Positions 30,467-32,302 of a stretch of 32,302 nucleotides of DNA are shown here, one piece after another. The notes under the pieces are model-generated. The model did no database searches. It saw only the letters and a list, made by a program, of their open reading frames with translations, and was not told where the DNA came from. Both the position numbers and the translations under genes were made by a program. This stretch comes from SAR202 cluster bacterium bin16. GTDB taxonomy: Bacteria > Chloroflexota > Dehalococcoidia > Lucifugimonadales > Australimonadaceae. Position 1 is the stretch's first letter. Every line of letters starts with the position of its first letter. Location of the stretch: positions 1-32,302 of the forward strand of contig MPMJ01000034.1 in the NCBI GenBank assembly GCA_002238425.1, written 5' to 3'.

Positions 30467-31673
30467 CCTGCGGGAGTATCGCCAGAGTGGACCGCATGTG
30501 CTCTCTATCGCGGAACGCGACGCGCTGCGGGCGGCGCTGCCGTCCCTGACGCTCGAAACCGTCACTGGCATAGAGGGCGCATACATTCTCACCCCCGGCG
30601 CCACCGTCGGCGCAGTCGAGATAGGCGACCTGTCGGTTCTTATCGAACCGAAGATAGACATTCGAACTTTGCTCTCGCTCGCGTCCTACGCCATCGGGAG
30701 GGTTAGGTTCCAGAAGACGGACTTTGAGTTCCCGGAGGAAGCGGCGCTGCCCGATGCGCTGGCCCTTGCGTTCGCTAGCGCCGCACGACGAGCGTTCTCA
30801 CGCGGCTTGCTCCACGGCTATCGGACGGAAGAGGAGGCGCTCCAGACCGTGCGCGGACGCATCCGGTTCGACGACCAGGTACGGCGCAGGTTCGGCGTCC
30901 CGCTGCCTGTCGAGGTGCGTTACGACGAGTTTACGGACGACATCCTGGCGAACCGCCTCGTGAAGGCGGCAGCCGTGCGGCTGGGCGGGATGCACCTTCG
31001 CTCGCCCGAGGCGCGGCGTGGCCTCGGCTGGGTCGCGGCGATGCTCGACAACGTGTCGTACGCGGAGTTTCAGCCAAGCCGCGTGCCGGAAGTCATATTT
31101 GACCGGCTGAACGAGCACTACCGAGGCGTCGTGACGCTGGCGCGGCTCGTCCTGCGTCGCGGGGCATTCGAGGCGGACAGAGGCCAGGTACGCGCGTCCG
31201 GCTTTCTCATGGACATGAACCAGGTCTTCCAGGAGTTCGTTACCGTTGCGCTGCGGGAGGCGTTGGGGGTCTCCGCACGTCTTTTCGGAGAGAGCGCCAT
31301 ATGCTCACTCGATAAAACGGGGCGAGTACATCTCAAGCCGGACCTCGTCTGGCGTGATGGCTCTTCCTGCGTATTCGTGGGCGATGTCAAGTACAAGCGT
31401 ATCCGCGATGAGCGCATCCCCAACGCCGACCTCTATCAACTACTTGCTTATACCACCGCGCACAACCTGCCGGGCGGGTTGCTGGTTTACGCGCAGGACG
31501 AGGACGAACGCGAGTCTGCAACCTACACGGTTCGCCACTCCGGCAAGCGGATTGAGGTCGCCGCGCTCGACATCTCCGGCACGCTCGACCAAGTGCTGGA
31601 GCGTGTTAGGTGCCTTGCGGACAAGGTGCGAGCGTTACGCGGCCAAGCCGAGCAAGTGCGTCGCGCCGCGTAG
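30438..31673 (+). CDS. mcrC: McrC-type PD-(D/E)XK nuclease subunit
   Basis: The 411-residue partner of McrB cuts DNA when the McrB ring moves. The N-terminal part includes the finger region that binds McrB (about 1-130). The nuclease site is Asp302 (HLKPDLVW), Asp316 and Lys318 (FVGDVKYKR), with Glu266 (MNQVFQEF) and Gln334 (DLYQLLAY) nearby. The start could be 30414, 30423 or 30438. I chose 30438, which has GGAG six bases upstream and begins at the family-like VRALRQVDLREY. All three overlap mcrB, so the two are coupled. No methylase is needed for such systems, and none is present. Confidence 0.88.
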   Translation: MAVRALRQVDLREYRQSGPHVLSIAERDALRAALPSLTLETVTGIEGAYILTPGATVGAVEIGDLSVLIEPKIDIRTLLSLASYAIGRVRFQKTDFEFPEEAALPDALALAFASAARRAFSRGLLHGYRTEEEALQTVRGRIRFDDQVRRRFGVPLPVEVRYDEFTDDILANRLVKAAAVRLGGMHLRSPEARRGLGWVAAMLDNVSYAEFQPSRVPEVIFDRLNEHYRGVVTLARLVLRRGAFEADRGQVRASGFLMDMNQVFQEFVTVALREALGVSARLFGESAICSLDKTGRVHLKPDLVWRDGSSCVFVGDVKYKRIRDERIPNADLYQLLAYTTAHNLPGGLLVYAQDEDERESATYTVRHSGKRIEVAALDISGTLDQVLERVRCLADKVRALRGQAEQVRRAA

Positions 31674-31698
31674 AAGCGAGTGTCACGCTGGAGGATTC

Positions 31699-32177
31699 TC
31701 AGCCCCCGCCGACTAGTAGCAGACGGTAGGCGATGCGGTCGTAGTAGAGGGTGGTGCGGCCCTCGAATCCAGAGTCGGTGCCGACGATGAGCCATAGCCT
31801 GCCTTCGCCGTCCGTCTCGACGGTCAGCGCCTGCCCTTCGTTGCCCAGCGTCTTGATGCGGAACTCCGGGCCCGTCACGTCGGGATGAGCGACGTTGCCC
31901 ATCACGACCATGGCCTCGCCCCCCTGGGATTGATTACCCTTGTCGATGTTCATCCTGAGGTGGCCGATGCTGTCCACCACCGTGGCGGGTTCCACGTCAG
32001 AGGCGCCGGCCTTCACGAAGACGCTCTCGCCCGGAGAGCCTCCGATGCCGATCAGACCGGCCCCGACGTTGGTCGCCAGGTCGAGCGATACCTCGACCGT
32101 GTATGCCGCGTCCGGCTGCAGGCCGTCGACGCGTCCCGTAAGGAACATGAAGAGGTCGTCGCTGCGGTTGTGCCCCT
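31699..32177 (-). pseudogene. Conserved protein of unknown function, 3' exon interrupted by a group II intron
   Basis: The minus-strand frame ends with TGA at 31699-31701. It is open upstream beyond the first ATG (32148) as far as GHNRSDDLFMFLTGRVDGLQ, which reads like the interior of a protein, not a start. The rest includes IGIGGSPGESVFVKAGAS and LRMNIDKGNQSQGG, and looks like a beta-rich secreted or surface protein. I do not know the family name. Immediately upstream is the 3' end of a group II intron. The gene is therefore either split and spliced in RNA, or disrupted. The 5' part is outside the window. Confidence 0.6.
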
Positions 32178-32302
32178 GTAGGGTAGGCCGCCGGCGAGTT
32201 ACCCCGTCGTTACCGGAGCACTTTTCCGTCGGCCCCCCTCCGAACCGGACGTGCGGCTTTCACCGCATCCGGCTCTCCAGTGGTCTATGTCCGCGTTAGT
32301 TC
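32178..32302 (-). ncRNA. Group II intron, 3' end (domains V and VI)
   Basis: Read on the minus strand, 32275-32242 is a perfect 34-base domain V. It starts GAGCCGGA and ends TCCGGTTC, with an AC bulge, an upper stem GCGGT/GCCGC and a GAAA loop. Domain VI follows, with stem arms GGCCGACGG and CCGGCGGCC and then CCTACCCTAC. The A in CCTACCC is the likely branch point, and the 3' splice site is placed after the final AC, at 32178. The intron-encoded reverse transcriptase would lie beyond the right edge. Domain V is a strong identification; the splice position is inferred by a base or two. Confidence 0.85.
32242..32275 (-). ncRNA. Group II intron catalytic domain V
   Basis: This is the 34-base catalytic hairpin. 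The lower stem of eight pairs includes the AGC catalytic triad near the 5' end, then a two-base bulge, a five-pair upper stem and a GAAA tetraloop. Every element expected of an active domain V is present, so the intron may still splice. Confidence 0.9.

Noticed and set aside
31699..32148. Complete 149-residue gene starting at ATG 32148
   Set aside because: The frame continues upstream with protein-like sequence (GHNRSDDLF) up to the intron end, so this Met is internal.
1..32302. tRNA, rRNA or riboswitch genes
   Set aside because: No cloverleaf, rRNA core sequence or known riboswitch pattern was recognised by eye; a covariance-model scan would be needed to exclude small ones.

Overview
The window is about 32 kb of GC-rich bacterial chromosome with dense, mostly single-domain catabolic genes. 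No rRNA, tRNA or other taxonomic marker is present. Several Rieske oxygenase paralogs, an ACMSD-type amidohydrolase, a thiolase/DUF35 pair, a free-standing Clp-N protein and -10 boxes placed right against start codons suggest a Chloroflexota lineage such as SAR202/Dehalococcoidia-like bacteria. This is an inference from gene content only.

Layout. Positions 1-280 hold the 3' end of an IS256-type transposase and its probable terminal repeat. Positions 544-6557 carry a dienelactone hydrolase on the plus strand, then on the minus strand a small membrane protein, an EutA-type reactivase, a bicupin, a single-span miniprotein, an ornithine cyclodeaminase-family enzyme and a small HsdR-N-like nuclease domain. 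Positions 6633-14678 are a block of four Rieske oxygenase alpha subunits plus a class II aldolase/decarboxylase-type enzyme, all on the minus strand. A two-gene plus-strand cassette (9472-11014) interrupts the block; it encodes an Ala/Gly-rich coiled-coil protein and a protein with a QxK nuclease-like core.

Positions 14832-19176 form a tight minus-strand nitrate-assimilation operon: NifI2-like P-II, SUOX-fold molybdopterin oxidoreductase, NarK-type transporter, ferredoxin-type nitrite reductase and NifI1-like P-II. A NifI1/NifI2 pair bracketing nitrate genes without nitrogenase is the most unusual arrangement here. Positions 19383-24532 hold an amidohydrolase, a BrnTA toxin-antitoxin pair, an ArsM-like methyltransferase, a homocysteine methyltransferase-like protein, an SDR and a solitary Clp-N protein. 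Positions 24579-26161 hold a miniprotein resembling only the C-terminal half of a VapB antitoxin, a HAD phosphatase, and a complete VapBC pair whose promoter is overlaid by inverted repeats.

Positions 26169-28216 carry a DUF35/thiolase-like pair and a VOC-family protein. Positions 28484-31673 encode an McrBC-type restriction system whose McrB N-terminal half is clearly AT-richer than the rest. The right edge carries the 3' end of a group II intron (complete domain V and probable domain VI) on the minus strand, and it appears to interrupt a conserved gene of unknown function.

The Rieske enzymes, dienelactone hydrolase, bicupin, aldolase/decarboxylase-type enzyme, amidohydrolase and thiolase pair together suggest oxidative breakdown of aromatic or other recalcitrant organic matter. 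No reductase or ferredoxin partner for the oxygenases lies in the window.
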